A stretch of 25,124 nt of DNA, taken from assembly GCA_948505485.1 (NCBI GenBank), contig CAOPQH010000006.1:1-25124 (forward strand), in the 5' to 3' direction. The position numbers and the translations under genes were made by a program. The stretch's first letter is position 1. Each line of letters starts with the position of its first letter. The stretch is from an uncultured Clostridia bacterium. GTDB lineage: Bacteria; Bacillota; Clostridia; TANB77; CAG-508. Of the stretch, positions 14,635 through 23,396 are shown piece by piece. The notes beneath the pieces are model-generated. The model had not been told where the DNA came from. It made no database searches and saw nothing but the letters and a program-made list of their open reading frames with translations.

Positions 14635-15867
14635 ATGAAAGATTTACTAACAGTAATAGAATTTACAATAAAAGATATGGTAAAAAGAAAATCTTTTATA
14701 ATATCAACATTAATTATTTTAGCGATAATAGTTATTGGATTTAATGTTCCAAATATAATAAAATCATTTCAAGGTGAAGACGTAGAAGAAAAATTATTAA
14801 TGGTAGACAATAAAAATGTATTTGAAGGAACACTAGAAAATTTAAATAATATGGATTTAGGATATAAATTCGAAACAACAAATGAAGATTTAAAATTTGA
14901 AGAAATAAAACAGAAAATAGAAAAAGAAGAAATTGATGAAGCAATAATTATAAATCCAGAAAATGAAAAAATAAAAATATCATATATAGTAAAAAATACA
15001 GCTATGATGGATGGTGTGCCAGAAGGATGCGTAAATGCATTAACTTCATTATATTCTAATTTACAAATATCAAAATTAGGATTAACAGTAGAGCAATTGC
15101 AAACACTTACTCCAAATTTTGACTTTTCTTTAGAACAAACAGAAGAAAAAGAAGTAAGCGGAAATGTATTTGCAATAATGCTTTTATCACTTGTACTATT
15201 TTATGCAATTTATTTTTGTGCATATCAAGTATCAAGTTCAATAACAACAGAAAAAACATCAAAAATAATGGAAACATTAGTAACATCTACTAAACCAAGA
15301 ACAATAGTACTTGGAAAAACAATAGGAATAGGTATTGTAGGATTATTACAAGTGTGCTTATTTGTAGTAATTGCTATAATTTGTGCAAAATCATTTTTAG
15401 AACCAGGGTTAATTGATAATATTTTAGATGTATCTAAAATTACACCATATCTAGCAATTGTAACAATAATATACTTCTTATTAGGATATTTAGCATATGC
15501 ATTATTATATGCACTAACAGGATCAACAGTAAGCAAACCAGAAGATATACAATCAGCAAATGGACCTGTTGCTATACTTGCAGTTATAGGATTTTATTTA
15601 TCATATTTTACAATGATGAATCCTACAAGTGATTTAAATGTATTTGCAGCAATGTTTCCAATATCATCACCATTTTGTATGCCATTTAGAGTAATGATGG
15701 GAATATCAAGTATAACAGATGTATTAATATCTATTGCAATACTAGTTGTTACAATATTAATAATTGCTAAAATTGCCATAAAAATTTACTCTAGTGCAAT
15801 ATTAAATTATGGAACAAAAATGAGTTTTAAAGATATTATAAAAGTTTATAAAGATAAGAATAATTAA
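14635..15867 (+). CDS. ABC-2 type permease, NatB-like
   Basis: This 410-residue membrane subunit has one N-terminal membrane helix (about residues 15-38), a large external domain (about 40-175) and five or six C-terminal helices. Those helices carry the motif SSSITTEKTSKIMETLVTST, characteristic of NatB/YhaP-type permeases. A GTG at 14626 would start inside the previous gene. ATG 14635, with GGTGG nine bases upstream and one base after the previous stop, is preferred. It pairs with the ATPase before it as an exporter. Confidence 0.88.
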   Translation: MKDLLTVIEFTIKDMVKRKSFIISTLIILAIIVIGFNVPNIIKSFQGEDVEEKLLMVDNKNVFEGTLENLNNMDLGYKFETTNEDLKFEEIKQKIEKEEIDEAIIINPENEKIKISYIVKNTAMMDGVPEGCVNALTSLYSNLQISKLGLTVEQLQTLTPNFDFSLEQTEEKEVSGNVFAIMLLSLVLFYAIYFCAYQVSSSITTEKTSKIMETLVTSTKPRTIVLGKTIGIGIVGLLQVCLFVVIAIICAKSFLEPGLIDNILDVSKITPYLAIVTIIYFLLGYLAYALLYALTGSTVSKPEDIQSANGPVAILAVIGFYLSYFTMMNPTSDLNVFAAMFPISSPFCMPFRVMMGISSITDVLISIAILVVTILIIAKIAIKIYSSAILNYGTKMSFKDIIKVYKDKNN

Positions 15868-15885
15868 TAAAATTATATAAAAATC

Positions 15886-15914
15886 TTGCAAAATAAAATA
15901 AATAGTGTTATTAT
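15886..15914 (+). promoter_or_regulatory. Promoter of the T-box operon
   Basis: TTGCAA at 15886-15891, 17 bases, TATTAT at 15909-15914. Transcription should begin near 15921. Confidence 0.6.
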
Positions 15915-15920
15915 ATAAAA

Positions 15921-16213
15921 CAATAAGAAAAAAACTTAAAACAAGACAAGGTAAATAGAACAATAACTTTTAGAGAGCCAAAGGTAGCTGGAAATTTGGT
16001 AAGTAAAATCTATTTATTATCACTTTGTTTGTTGCTAAACTGAAATACTAGTAAGTTTTGCCGTATATCTGCGTTAAAGAAAATGAAGAGAGTAATAAAT
16101 TAATTGTTACTTTAAATTATATAAAGTAGCAAAAAATAAATTTACTAAATTAGGTGGTACCGCGGAAATAAATCCATTTCGTCCTATTAGATATAGGCGA
16201 AGTGGATTATTTT
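15921..16213 (+). promoter_or_regulatory. T-box riboswitch, isoleucine specific
   Basis: The leader senses uncharged tRNA-Ile. The conserved T-box AGGTGGTACCGCGGAAATAA lies at 16152-16171. Stem I closes by ACAAG (15946-15950) with CTTTGT (16023-16028), and TAAATAG (15952-15958) with CTATTTA. The internal loop between these holds TTATCA, so the specifier is ATC at 16019-16021, an isoleucine codon, agreeing with ileS downstream. The AGAGA loop (15972 on) is in the expected place. The terminator is described separately. The specifier call rests on my hand fold. Confidence 0.9.
16171..16213 (+). terminator. T-box terminator
   Basis: AATCCATTTCG pairs with CGAAGTGGATT (one G-U), extended by CCTAT/ATAGG, then ATTATTTT. 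Its first arm overlaps the T-box end, so antiterminator and terminator exclude each other. Confidence 0.85.
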
Positions 16214-16237
16214 AATTAAATACAGGGAGATTTTAAC

Positions 16238-16912
16238 ATGACAAAGTATATAAAAGAAAAAGAGATAGATGATAATACTATGTTTGAAATATCGAATGAT
16301 ATGAAAAATGGCAAAATAGTAGTCTTTAAAACTGATACAGTATATGGTATTGGAACAAATGCTTTTAATGAAGAATCATGTAAAAAAATTTATAAAATAA
16401 AGGGAAGGCCTCTAGAAAAACCACTATGTGTACTAATTTCAGATATATCAATGTTGAAGAAAATAGTAGATTTTATTAGCCCAACAGAACAAAAATTAAT
16501 TGATGCATTTTGGCCTGGACCATTAACAATTATATTTAAGATAAAAGAAAAGATTTTTCCTAACATTGTATCAGCAGGGAATGAACTTGTTGGGTTTAGA
16601 CTTTTAAAAAACGGATTTGCCCATAGTCTTATCAAAGTAGCAGGTGTTCCTATTGTTGCTCCTAGCGCAAATCTTTCTGGTAGTCCAACAGGAACGAATA
16701 TGAAAAATATTATTAGTGAATTAGATGGCAAAGTAGATTATATATTAGACAGTGGAAATATAAAAGATGATACTACTTCTACGATAATTGAAGTTAATAA
16801 TGAAAAAGTCATTATTATAAGAGAAGGCAAGATAACAAAAAATGAAATAGCACAAGTATTATCATTAAAAAATAATATATATACTTTAGCAAAGAATAAG
16901 GAGGAATTTTAA
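16238..16912 (+). CDS. tsaC: L-threonylcarbamoyladenylate synthase (TsaC/Sua5 family)
   Basis: The enzyme makes threonylcarbamoyl-AMP from threonine, bicarbonate and ATP, the first step of the t6A37 modification on tRNAs that read ANN codons, including tRNA-Ile. At 224 residues it is a single YrdC domain without the Sua5 C-terminal domain. Typical stretches are FKTDTVYGIGTNA near residue 30, KGRPLEKPLCVLI near 55, FWPGPLTIIF near 92 and VAPSANLSGSPTGTN near 145. The tail after 200 is short and charged. Its stop overlaps the ileS start by one base (TAATG), so the two are translationally coupled under one isoleucine T-box. The gene name could equally be ywlC. Confidence 0.9.
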   Translation: MTKYIKEKEIDDNTMFEISNDMKNGKIVVFKTDTVYGIGTNAFNEESCKKIYKIKGRPLEKPLCVLISDISMLKKIVDFISPTEQKLIDAFWPGPLTIIFKIKEKIFPNIVSAGNELVGFRLLKNGFAHSLIKVAGVPIVAPSANLSGSPTGTNMKNIISELDGKVDYILDSGNIKDDTTSTIIEVNNEKVIIIREGKITKNEIAQVLSLKNNIYTLAKNKEEF

Positions 16913-19900
16913 TGTACAAGAAAGTAGAATTACATAATGGCTTTGTTGGTATGGAAAATGAAGTATCAAAAGTATGGAAAGAAAAGGACATAATAAAGAA
17001 AAATTTTGCTATGAATGAAGGAAAAAGATATTTTACATTTTATGATGGACCACCGACAGCTAATGGAAAGCCACATGTAGGACATATTGAAACAAGAGTT
17101 ATGAAAGATATTATTCCAAGATACAAAGTAATGAAAGGCTATAAAGTAATTAGAAAAGCAGGATGGGATACACATGGTCTTCCAGTAGAACTTGAAATAG
17201 AGAAAAAACTTGGAATATCAGGTAAAGAGCAAATTGAAGAATATGGGGTAGAAAAGTTCGTCAAAGAATGTAAAGAAAGTGTTTTTACATATGTACATAT
17301 GTGGGAAGAGATGACAAACAAAGTAGGATTTTGGGTAGATATGGAAAATCCATATGTTACATATCATAATGAATATATAGAATCTGTATGGTGGGCTTTA
17401 AAACAAATGTGGGATAAAGGACTTTTATACGAAGGTCATAAAGTTATGCCATATTGTCCAAGATGCGGAACAGCTTTATCTTCACACGAAGTTGCACAAG
17501 GATATAAAGATGTTAAAGATTTAACTTGTATAGCTAAATTTAAACTTGTTGGAGAAGATAAATATATTCTAGCTTGGACAACAACACCATGGACATTGCC
17601 ATCAAATTTAGCTTTATGTGTAAATAAATCTTATGAATATGCAGAAGTAAAAGCAAATATTGGAACAGATGATGAGCCAAAATATGAAAACTATATTTTA
17701 GCTAAAGATTTACTAGATGTTGTTTTAAAAGAAACACCTTATGAAGTTATAAAAACATTTAAAGGAGAAGAATTACTTGGAACTAAATATGAAAGATTAA
17801 TGCCATGGGGAGATGTAGACGGAAAAGCTTTTGAGGTTATTCATGGTGACTATGTAAATCTTGAAGATGGTACAGGAATTGTACATATTGCACCAGCATA
17901 TGGTGAAGATGATAGTTTAGTTTCAAAACAAAATGGAATTACTTTTATAAATTTAGTAGATAAATCAGGTAAGTTTGTATCAGAAGTAGAGCCATGGGCA
18001 GGAAGATTTGTTAGAGATTGTAACGAAGATATATGTAAATGGCTTGCAGAAGAAAATAAATTATTTAGTAAAGAAAAACACATGCACTCATATCCACATT
18101 GTTGGAGATGTGACACACCACTACTTTATTATCCAAAAGAAAGTTGGTTTGTTGCTATGAGCAAACTAAGGGATGAATTAGTTGCAAATAACAATAAAGT
18201 TAATTGGTACCCAGACACAATAAGAACAGGAAGATTTGGAAAATTCTTAGAAAATGTTATAGATTGGGGAATTTCAAGAGATAGATACTGGGGAACACCA
18301 CTTCCAGTATGGTCTTGCGAGTGTGGTCATCAAGAATGTATAGGTTCTATAGAAGAATTAAAAGAAAAAGCAGTTGATTGTCCAGAAGATATAGAATTAC
18401 ACAAACCATATATAGATAATGTACACTTAAAATGCTCAAAATGTGGAAAAGAAATGATAAGAGCAAAAGAAGTTATAGATTGTTGGTTTGACTCTGGCTC
18501 AATGCCTTTTGCACAATGGCACTATCCATTTGAAAATAAAGAAATGTTTGATAATAATTTCCCAGCAGGATTTATATCAGAAGCAATAGACCAAACAAGA
18601 GGATGGTTTTATACATTAACTGCAATAGGAACAGCTTTATTTGGAAGAAGTCCATTTGAAAATTGTATAGTTTTAGGTCATGTATTAGATGAAAAAGGAC
18701 AAAAAATGTCGAAATCAAAAGGTAATGGTGTAGACCCTATGGAATTATTGGATACAGTAGGAGCAGACGCAACAAGATGGCATTTTTATACTGTATCAGC
18801 ACCATGGCTTCCAACAAGACTTGGACTAAATAATGTACAAGAAACGCAAAGAGGATTTTTAAGTACACTTTGGAATGTATATTCATTCTATGTACTTTAT
18901 GCAGAAATAGACCAATTTAATCCATTAAATTACAGCAATTTTAAAATAACAAATATAATGGACAAATGGATAATTTCAAAACTAAATACTTTAGTTAAAG
19001 AAGTAGACGAAAACTTATCAAAATATGATATAACATCAGCTGCATTAAAAATAGAAAACTTTACAGATGAACTATCAAATTGGTATGTTCGTAGGAATAG
19101 AGAAAGATTTTGGGCAAAAGGATTAGAAGATGACAAAGTAGGGGCATTTCTAACATTATATAAAGTATTAGTAACATTAAGTAAAATATCAGCACCATTT
19201 GTACCATTTATAACAGATGAAATATATCAAAATCTAGTAGTGGGATTAGATAATAAAGCACCTGAAAGTATTCATTTATGCTTATGGCCAGATGTAGACG
19301 AAACTACAATAGATAAAAAATTAGAACAAGAAATGGATTTAGCATATAAAATTGTTAAATTAGGTAGAAGCGCAAGAAATTCTGCAAATATTAAAAATAG
19401 ACAGCCACTTTCTAAAATGCTAATTTCAATAGATACACTTCCAGAATATTATTTAGATATTGTAAAAGAAGAATTAAACGTAAAGGAAATAGAACTAGGA
19501 AGCGAGATGTCTGAATATGTTAATTTTGAAATTAAACCAAACTTACCAGTACTTGGAAAAGAATATGGAAAACTAATTCCAAAAATAAAAGAAGAAATAT
19601 CTAAAAAGAATCAAATGGATTTAGCAAGTACAGTAAAAAATGGAGGAGTAGAATATATAGAAATAGAAGATACTCAAATTGCTTTAAATTCAGAAAATTT
19701 ACTTATAACAATGCAAGGAAAAGAAGGATTTGCATTTAGTGGAGAAGGTGAAATAGGTGTTGTTTTAGATACTCATATTACACAAGAACTAAAAGAAGAA
19801 GGATATTTAAGAGAAATATTATCAAAAGTTCAAAATATGAGAAAAGATAAAGGTTTTGAAGTTTTAGATAGAATTAATTTATATGTAGAAGGAAATGAAA

Positions 19901-20049
19901 CACTAGAAGTGGTAATAAAGAAATATGAAGACACAATCAAACATGATACTTTAGCAAATAATATAATTTATAATTCTTCAAGAGAAACATATACAGAAAC
20001 ATCAATAAATGGTGAAAAGTTAAATATAGATGTAGAAGTAATTAAATAA
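16912..20049 (+). CDS. ileS: Isoleucyl-tRNA synthetase, type 2 (eukaryote-like)
   Basis: IleRS charges tRNA-Ile with isoleucine. The 1045-residue protein has the HIGH box H55-V-G-H58 in PPTANGKPHVGH, the WTTTPWTLPSN editing-domain motif, and KMSKS at 598-602. Cys clusters suggest zinc ribbons (CPRCG near 183; CECGHQEC and CSKCG near 470-520). The HIGH region (TANGKPHVGHIETRVMKDIIPRY) and total length match the type-2 branch, which includes eukaryotic and mupirocin-insensitive enzymes, rather than the type-1 form (PPYANG...HIGHALNK). GGAGG precedes the ATG. The gene is complete and controlled by the T-box upstream. Confidence 0.95.
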   Translation: MYKKVELHNGFVGMENEVSKVWKEKDIIKKNFAMNEGKRYFTFYDGPPTANGKPHVGHIETRVMKDIIPRYKVMKGYKVIRKAGWDTHGLPVELEIEKKLGISGKEQIEEYGVEKFVKECKESVFTYVHMWEEMTNKVGFWVDMENPYVTYHNEYIESVWWALKQMWDKGLLYEGHKVMPYCPRCGTALSSHEVAQGYKDVKDLTCIAKFKLVGEDKYILAWTTTPWTLPSNLALCVNKSYEYAEVKANIGTDDEPKYENYILAKDLLDVVLKETPYEVIKTFKGEELLGTKYERLMPWGDVDGKAFEVIHGDYVNLEDGTGIVHIAPAYGEDDSLVSKQNGITFINLVDKSGKFVSEVEPWAGRFVRDCNEDICKWLAEENKLFSKEKHMHSYPHCWRCDTPLLYYPKESWFVAMSKLRDELVANNNKVNWYPDTIRTGRFGKFLENVIDWGISRDRYWGTPLPVWSCECGHQECIGSIEELKEKAVDCPEDIELHKPYIDNVHLKCSKCGKEMIRAKEVIDCWFDSGSMPFAQWHYPFENKEMFDNNFPAGFISEAIDQTRGWFYTLTAIGTALFGRSPFENCIVLGHVLDEKGQKMSKSKGNGVDPMELLDTVGADATRWHFYTVSAPWLPTRLGLNNVQETQRGFLSTLWNVYSFYVLYAEIDQFNPLNYSNFKITNIMDKWIISKLNTLVKEVDENLSKYDITSAALKIENFTDELSNWYVRRNRERFWAKGLEDDKVGAFLTLYKVLVTLSKISAPFVPFITDEIYQNLVVGLDNKAPESIHLCLWPDVDETTIDKKLEQEMDLAYKIVKLGRSARNSANIKNRQPLSKMLISIDTLPEYYLDIVKEELNVKEIELGSEMSEYVNFEIKPNLPVLGKEYGKLIPKIKEEISKKNQMDLASTVKNGGVEYIEIEDTQIALNSENLLITMQGKEGFAFSGEGEIGVVLDTHITQELKEEGYLREILSKVQNMRKDKGFEVLDRINLYVEGNETLEVVIKKYEDTIKHDTLANNIIYNSSRETYTETSINGEKLNIDVEVIK

Positions 20050-20050
20050 A

Positions 20051-20079
20051 GAAGGCGTTGTGTATTACACAATGCCTTC
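20051..20079 (-). terminator. Terminator of the minus-strand gene at 20065
   Basis: A 12-bp stem (GAAGGC/GCCTTC outer, one G-U) with a 5-base loop that holds the TAA stop of the minus gene. The minus-strand tail is TTTATTTAATT. It begins one base after the ileS stop and may serve both converging genes. Confidence 0.7.
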
Positions 20080-20481
20080 AATAACGAAGAATGTAGGGTT
20101 GCCAAATGCTTTTTCTAAAACGTGAAAATCTGCCACACAAGGAGAATCGTTCCAGTTGGGCTTTTCTACCCATTTTCCATCTAATTCTCTCCGAATAAAA
20201 TGATAATCATAATCACCATATTCATTTTGTGGAGCATGCAAGAAAAAAGCAATGAGGTATTTATCATCTGGACATTCTTCCTGAGAAGAAATTTTCCGTA
20301 CGACAATACCTAAATCTCTTGCAGACTTTTCAACAATTTCCTTAATAGGAGTTGTTCTAAACCCCCAAAGATTATAATCTAAGATACTCTTAGATTTATC
20401 TTTTTCCTTATCATATGCAAAAAGCATGCAATTAGCTTTAGCTCCAAATTCTTCAATGGTTCTTGGTGCAAAATCTTTCAT
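20065..20481 (-). CDS. Unknown 138-residue protein, possible Cys/His hydrolase fold
   Basis: No signal peptide or membrane segment. The layout N-C18 near the N terminus, a hydrophobic strand (KYLIAFFLHA), then DYDYH94-FIRRELDGKWVEKPNW recalls small bacterial papain-like proteins. In those, an NC...YA start is followed by a DYHWYR...DGxWxxKPG motif. If so, C18 and H94 would be the catalytic pair. This is from memory of the motif only. Arg62 and Arg97 are CGG codons, a codon missing from the large core genes around it. It has its own promoter and an AAAGGA ribosome site. The stop is in the terminator loop. Function unknown. Confidence 0.7.
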   Translation of the reverse strand: MKDFAPRTIEEFGAKANCMLFAYDKEKDKSKSILDYNLWGFRTTPIKEIVEKSARDLGIVVRKISSQEECPDDKYLIAFFLHAPQNEYGDYDYHFIRRELDGKWVEKPNWNDSPCVADFHVLEKAFGNPTFFVIEGIV

Positions 20482-20551
20482 TGTGCTAAAATCCTTTCTG
20501 AAACTAGACGACTAAAATAACAGTCATCAAAACAATAGTTACCATAAGTCA

Positions 20552-20580
20552 ATTATACCATAAATTATACAAATCTTCAA
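20552..20580 (-). promoter_or_regulatory. Promoter of the minus-strand gene at 20481
   Basis: Read on the minus strand: TTGAAG (20580-20575), 17 bases, TATAAT (20557-20552). The roughly 65-base leader can form a small GACGACT/AGTCATC hairpin at 20506-20527. Confidence 0.6.
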
Positions 20581-20586
20581 ATAAAC

Positions 20587-20616
20587 TTGACGAGACCAAC
20601 TCAAAAAGTATATTAT
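20587..20616 (+). promoter_or_regulatory. Promoter of the prepilin-like gene and following genes
   Basis: TTGACG at 20587-20592, 18 bases, TATTAT at 20611-20616, and then AAAGGAGG before ATG 20649. It is divergent from the promoter at 20552-20580, with only a few bases between. Confidence 0.6.
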
Positions 20617-20648
20617 ATATGTAATGTTTATACAAAGGAGGAATATAT

Positions 20649-21059
20649 ATGTTAAAAAATAATAAAGGAGTAACACTAGTAAGTTTAGTAGTAACTATAA
20701 TTATATTATTAATATTAGCAGGAATAAGTATATCATCAGTTGTTGGAGATAATGGATTATTAAACAAAGCATCATCATCAAAAACAGCAACAGAGAAAAA
20801 AGAAGAAGAAGAACAATTACAAATAATGTTAAATAATTATGCAGCAAATGAGTTAACTATGGAAAAAACAACATTAAAACAATATTTGGATGCAAAAAAA
20901 GAAAACGGAGAACTAATAGATGTAGGAGAGGAAATTGATAACAATGAAAAAAAAACAATTGAAGTAATAGTTAAAAAACATCCAATTACAGTAGATGTAG
21001 ATAAATGTGAAATAATAGAAGATGAAGGAATTAAACAACCAGAAGAAAGCGAATCATAA
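20649..21059 (+). CDS. Prepilin-like protein with N-terminal methylation motif
   Basis: This 136-residue protein starts MLKNNKG followed by VTLVSLVVTIIILLILAGISI. The prepilin peptidase would cut after Gly7. Position 5 of the mature form is Ser, not the usual Glu, so it belongs to the clostridial GVTLV/GITLV subgroup rather than classic type IV pilins. After the helix comes SSVVGDNGLLNKASSSKTATEKKEE, a typical continuation in that group. The remainder is acidic with no recognised fold. No prepilin peptidase or assembly ATPase gene is in the window. It shares direction with queA, starting 26 bases downstream, and may be cotranscribed. Confidence 0.75.
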   Translation: MLKNNKGVTLVSLVVTIIILLILAGISISSVVGDNGLLNKASSSKTATEKKEEEEQLQIMLNNYAANELTMEKTTLKQYLDAKKENGELIDVGEEIDNNEKKTIEVIVKKHPITVDVDKCEIIEDEGIKQPEESES

Positions 21060-21085
21060 ACATAATAATAAAAAGGAGCAAAAAA

Positions 21086-22108
21086 GTGAAAGTATCAGAT
21101 TTTAATTATGAATTACCAGAAGAACTAATAGCACAAACACCAATACAAAAAAGAGATGAATCAAGACTAATGATACTTGATAGAAAAAATCAAAAAATAG
21201 AACATAAATTATTTAAAGATATAGTAGATTACTTAGAAGAAGGAGATTGCTTAGTAAGGAATAACACAAAAGTATTACCAGCAAGATTATATGGAAAAAA
21301 AGAAACAGGAGCAAATGTCGAATTTTTATTATTAAACAGAATTGAAGGAGATATTTGGGAATGTATTGTAAAGCCAGGTAATAAATTACACATAGATACT
21401 AAAGTAATATTTGGAGATGGTTTATTAAATGCTACTATATTAGAAGTAATGTCAGGTGGAACTAGAAAAGTAAAATTTGAATATAAAGGAATTTTTAATG
21501 AAATATTAGACCAAATAGGACTTATGCCATTACCACCATATATACATGAAGAACTAAAAGATAAAGATAGATATCAAACAATATATGCACAATATGATGG
21601 ATCAGCTGCTGCACCAACAGCTGGTTTACACTTTACAGATGAAGTATTTGAAAAATTGCAAAAAAAAGGTGTAAATGTAGCAAATGTGACATTACATGTA
21701 GGAATAGGAACATTTAGACCAGTAAAAGTAGAAAACATAGAAGAACATAAAATGCATTCAGAACATTTCTATATAAAACAAGAAGATGTAGATAAAATAA
21801 ATAAAGCAAAGAAAAATGGAAAAAGAATAATATCAGTAGGAACAACATCATGTAGAGTATTGGAAAGTATAGCTGATAAAAATGGATATTTAAAACCAAC
21901 TGAAGGAGATACACAAATTTTTATATATCCAGGATATAAATTTAAATGTATAGATGGACTAATAACAAATTTTCACTTACCAAAATCAACTTTACTAATG
22001 TTAGTATCAGCATTAGCAGGAAAAGAATATATATTAAAGGCATATAACGAAGCAGTAAACGAAAAATACAGATTTTTTAGTTTCGGAGACGCAATGTTTA
22101 TAATGTAG
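21086..22108 (+). CDS. queA: S-adenosylmethionine:tRNA ribosyltransferase-isomerase
   Basis: QueA transfers and isomerises the ribosyl group of SAM onto 7-aminomethyl-deazaguanine in tRNA, giving epoxyqueuosine. The 340-residue protein is of normal length. It starts FNYELPEELIAQTP and shows DCLVRNNTKVLPARLYG, IGLMPLPPYIHE, DGSAAAPTAGLHFTDEV and ITNFHLPKSTLLMLVSA, all family hallmarks. The start is GTG at 21086 with AAGGAG seven bases upstream; no better ATG is in frame. tgt, the enzyme that inserts the precursor base, follows at 22258. No preQ1 riboswitch is visible upstream. Confidence 0.95.
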   Translation: MKVSDFNYELPEELIAQTPIQKRDESRLMILDRKNQKIEHKLFKDIVDYLEEGDCLVRNNTKVLPARLYGKKETGANVEFLLLNRIEGDIWECIVKPGNKLHIDTKVIFGDGLLNATILEVMSGGTRKVKFEYKGIFNEILDQIGLMPLPPYIHEELKDKDRYQTIYAQYDGSAAAPTAGLHFTDEVFEKLQKKGVNVANVTLHVGIGTFRPVKVENIEEHKMHSEHFYIKQEDVDKINKAKKNGKRIISVGTTSCRVLESIADKNGYLKPTEGDTQIFIYPGYKFKCIDGLITNFHLPKSTLLMLVSALAGKEYILKAYNEAVNEKYRFFSFGDAMFIM

Positions 22109-22150
22109 ATTAAATTTTATGTTCAAATTAGATTAGTTATATTGCTAGGC

Positions 22151-22211
22151 AAAAATTATAAAAAGTAAAGGAGCATATGAGTTATATGTAACTGTACTTT
22201 TTATAATTTTT
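22151..22211 (+). repeat. Hairpin between queA and tgt
   Basis: A perfect 17-bp inverted repeat (AAAAATTATAAAAAGTA and its complement) encloses 27 bases that themselves form an AGTTA/TAACT hairpin with loop TATG. The right arm is T-rich, so it may attenuate transcription between queA and tgt, or it may be a small palindromic insertion. Confidence 0.6.
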
Positions 22212-22257
22212 AACGACGCAAGATGACTGATATAATTTGAACTATTAAGGAGAAAAA

Positions 22258-23385
22258 ATGAAACAATCAATAACATATGAATTATTACACGAATGTAAAC
22301 AAACAGGAGCAAGAAGAGGAGTAATACATACACCACATGGTGATATACAAACACCTATATTTATGCCAGTAGGTACACAGGCAACAGTAAAATCTTTAAC
22401 ACCAGAAGAATTAAAAGAAGAAGTAAAAGCTCAAATAATATTATCAAATACATATCATTTATATTTAAGACCTGGACATAAAATAGTAGAAGACGCGGGA
22501 GGGCTTCATAATTTTATGAAATGGGACAGGCCAATATTAACAGATAGTGGTGGATTTCAAGTTTTTAGTTTAGGGGATTTAAGAAAAATTACAGAGCAAG
22601 GTGTAGAGTTTAAATCTCATTTAGATGGAAGTAAACATATATTTACTCCAGAAAGTGTTATGGAGATAGAAAATTCATTAGGTGCAGATATAATAATGGC
22701 ATTTGATGAATGTTGCCCATATCCATCAACATACGAATATACTAAAAATTCAATGGAAAGAACTACAAGATGGGCAAAAAGATGTAAAGAAGCACATAAA
22801 AATACAGAAAAGCAAGCTTTATTCGGGATAATTCAGGGTGGTTTTTATAAAGATTTAAGAGAACAATCTGCAAAAGATTTAATAGAAATGGACTTTCCAG
22901 GTTATGCAATTGGAGGAATTAGCGTAGGTGAACCTAAAGAAGAATTTATAAATATATTAAATTTTACAGCTCCACTTATGCCAAAGGACAAACCTAGATA
23001 CTTAATGGGAGTAGGAACACCAGATTATTTAATAGAAGCGGCAATAGCAGGAATAGACATGTGTGATTGTGTATTACCAACAAGAATTGCAAGAAATGGA
23101 ACAGCAATGACTTGGAATGGAAAAGTAGTTGTAAGAAATGCTACATATGAAAGAGATTGGGAACCACTAGATTCAGAATGTGATTGTTATACATGTAAAA
23201 ATTATTCAAGAGCTTATATAAGGCATCTTATAAAGGCAAATGAAATTTTAGGAGTAAGACTTTTGTCAATACATAATTTAAGATTCTTGACTAGTTTAAT
23301 GGAAAGAGTTAAAATAGAAATAGAGAATGATAATTTAGGAAATTTTAGAGAAGAATTTTACCATAAATATGGTTATATTAATTAG
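22258..23385 (+). CDS. tgt: tRNA-guanine transglycosylase
   Basis: Tgt swaps guanine-34 for preQ1 in tRNAs with GUN anticodons, the step before QueA. The 375-residue protein has general base D96 (LTDSGGFQVFS), nucleophile D270 (MCDCVLPTRIARNG), substrate loop IGGISVGE and the zinc site CDCYTC...H near 306-335. Start ATG 22258 has AAGGAG upstream. It lies 149 bases after queA with the hairpin at 22151-22211 between, and 11 bases before the WG-repeat gene. Confidence 0.95.
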   Translation: MKQSITYELLHECKQTGARRGVIHTPHGDIQTPIFMPVGTQATVKSLTPEELKEEVKAQIILSNTYHLYLRPGHKIVEDAGGLHNFMKWDRPILTDSGGFQVFSLGDLRKITEQGVEFKSHLDGSKHIFTPESVMEIENSLGADIIMAFDECCPYPSTYEYTKNSMERTTRWAKRCKEAHKNTEKQALFGIIQGGFYKDLREQSAKDLIEMDFPGYAIGGISVGEPKEEFINILNFTAPLMPKDKPRYLMGVGTPDYLIEAAIAGIDMCDCVLPTRIARNGTAMTWNGKVVVRNATYERDWEPLDSECDCYTCKNYSRAYIRHLIKANEILGVRLLSIHNLRFLTSLMERVKIEIENDNLGNFREEFYHKYGYIN

Positions 23386-23396
23386 GAGGGACTTTT

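Noticed and set aside
15225..15779. Minus-strand frames opposite the ABC permease
   Set aside because: Composition mirrors the membrane protein on the plus strand; no ribosome sites or promoters.
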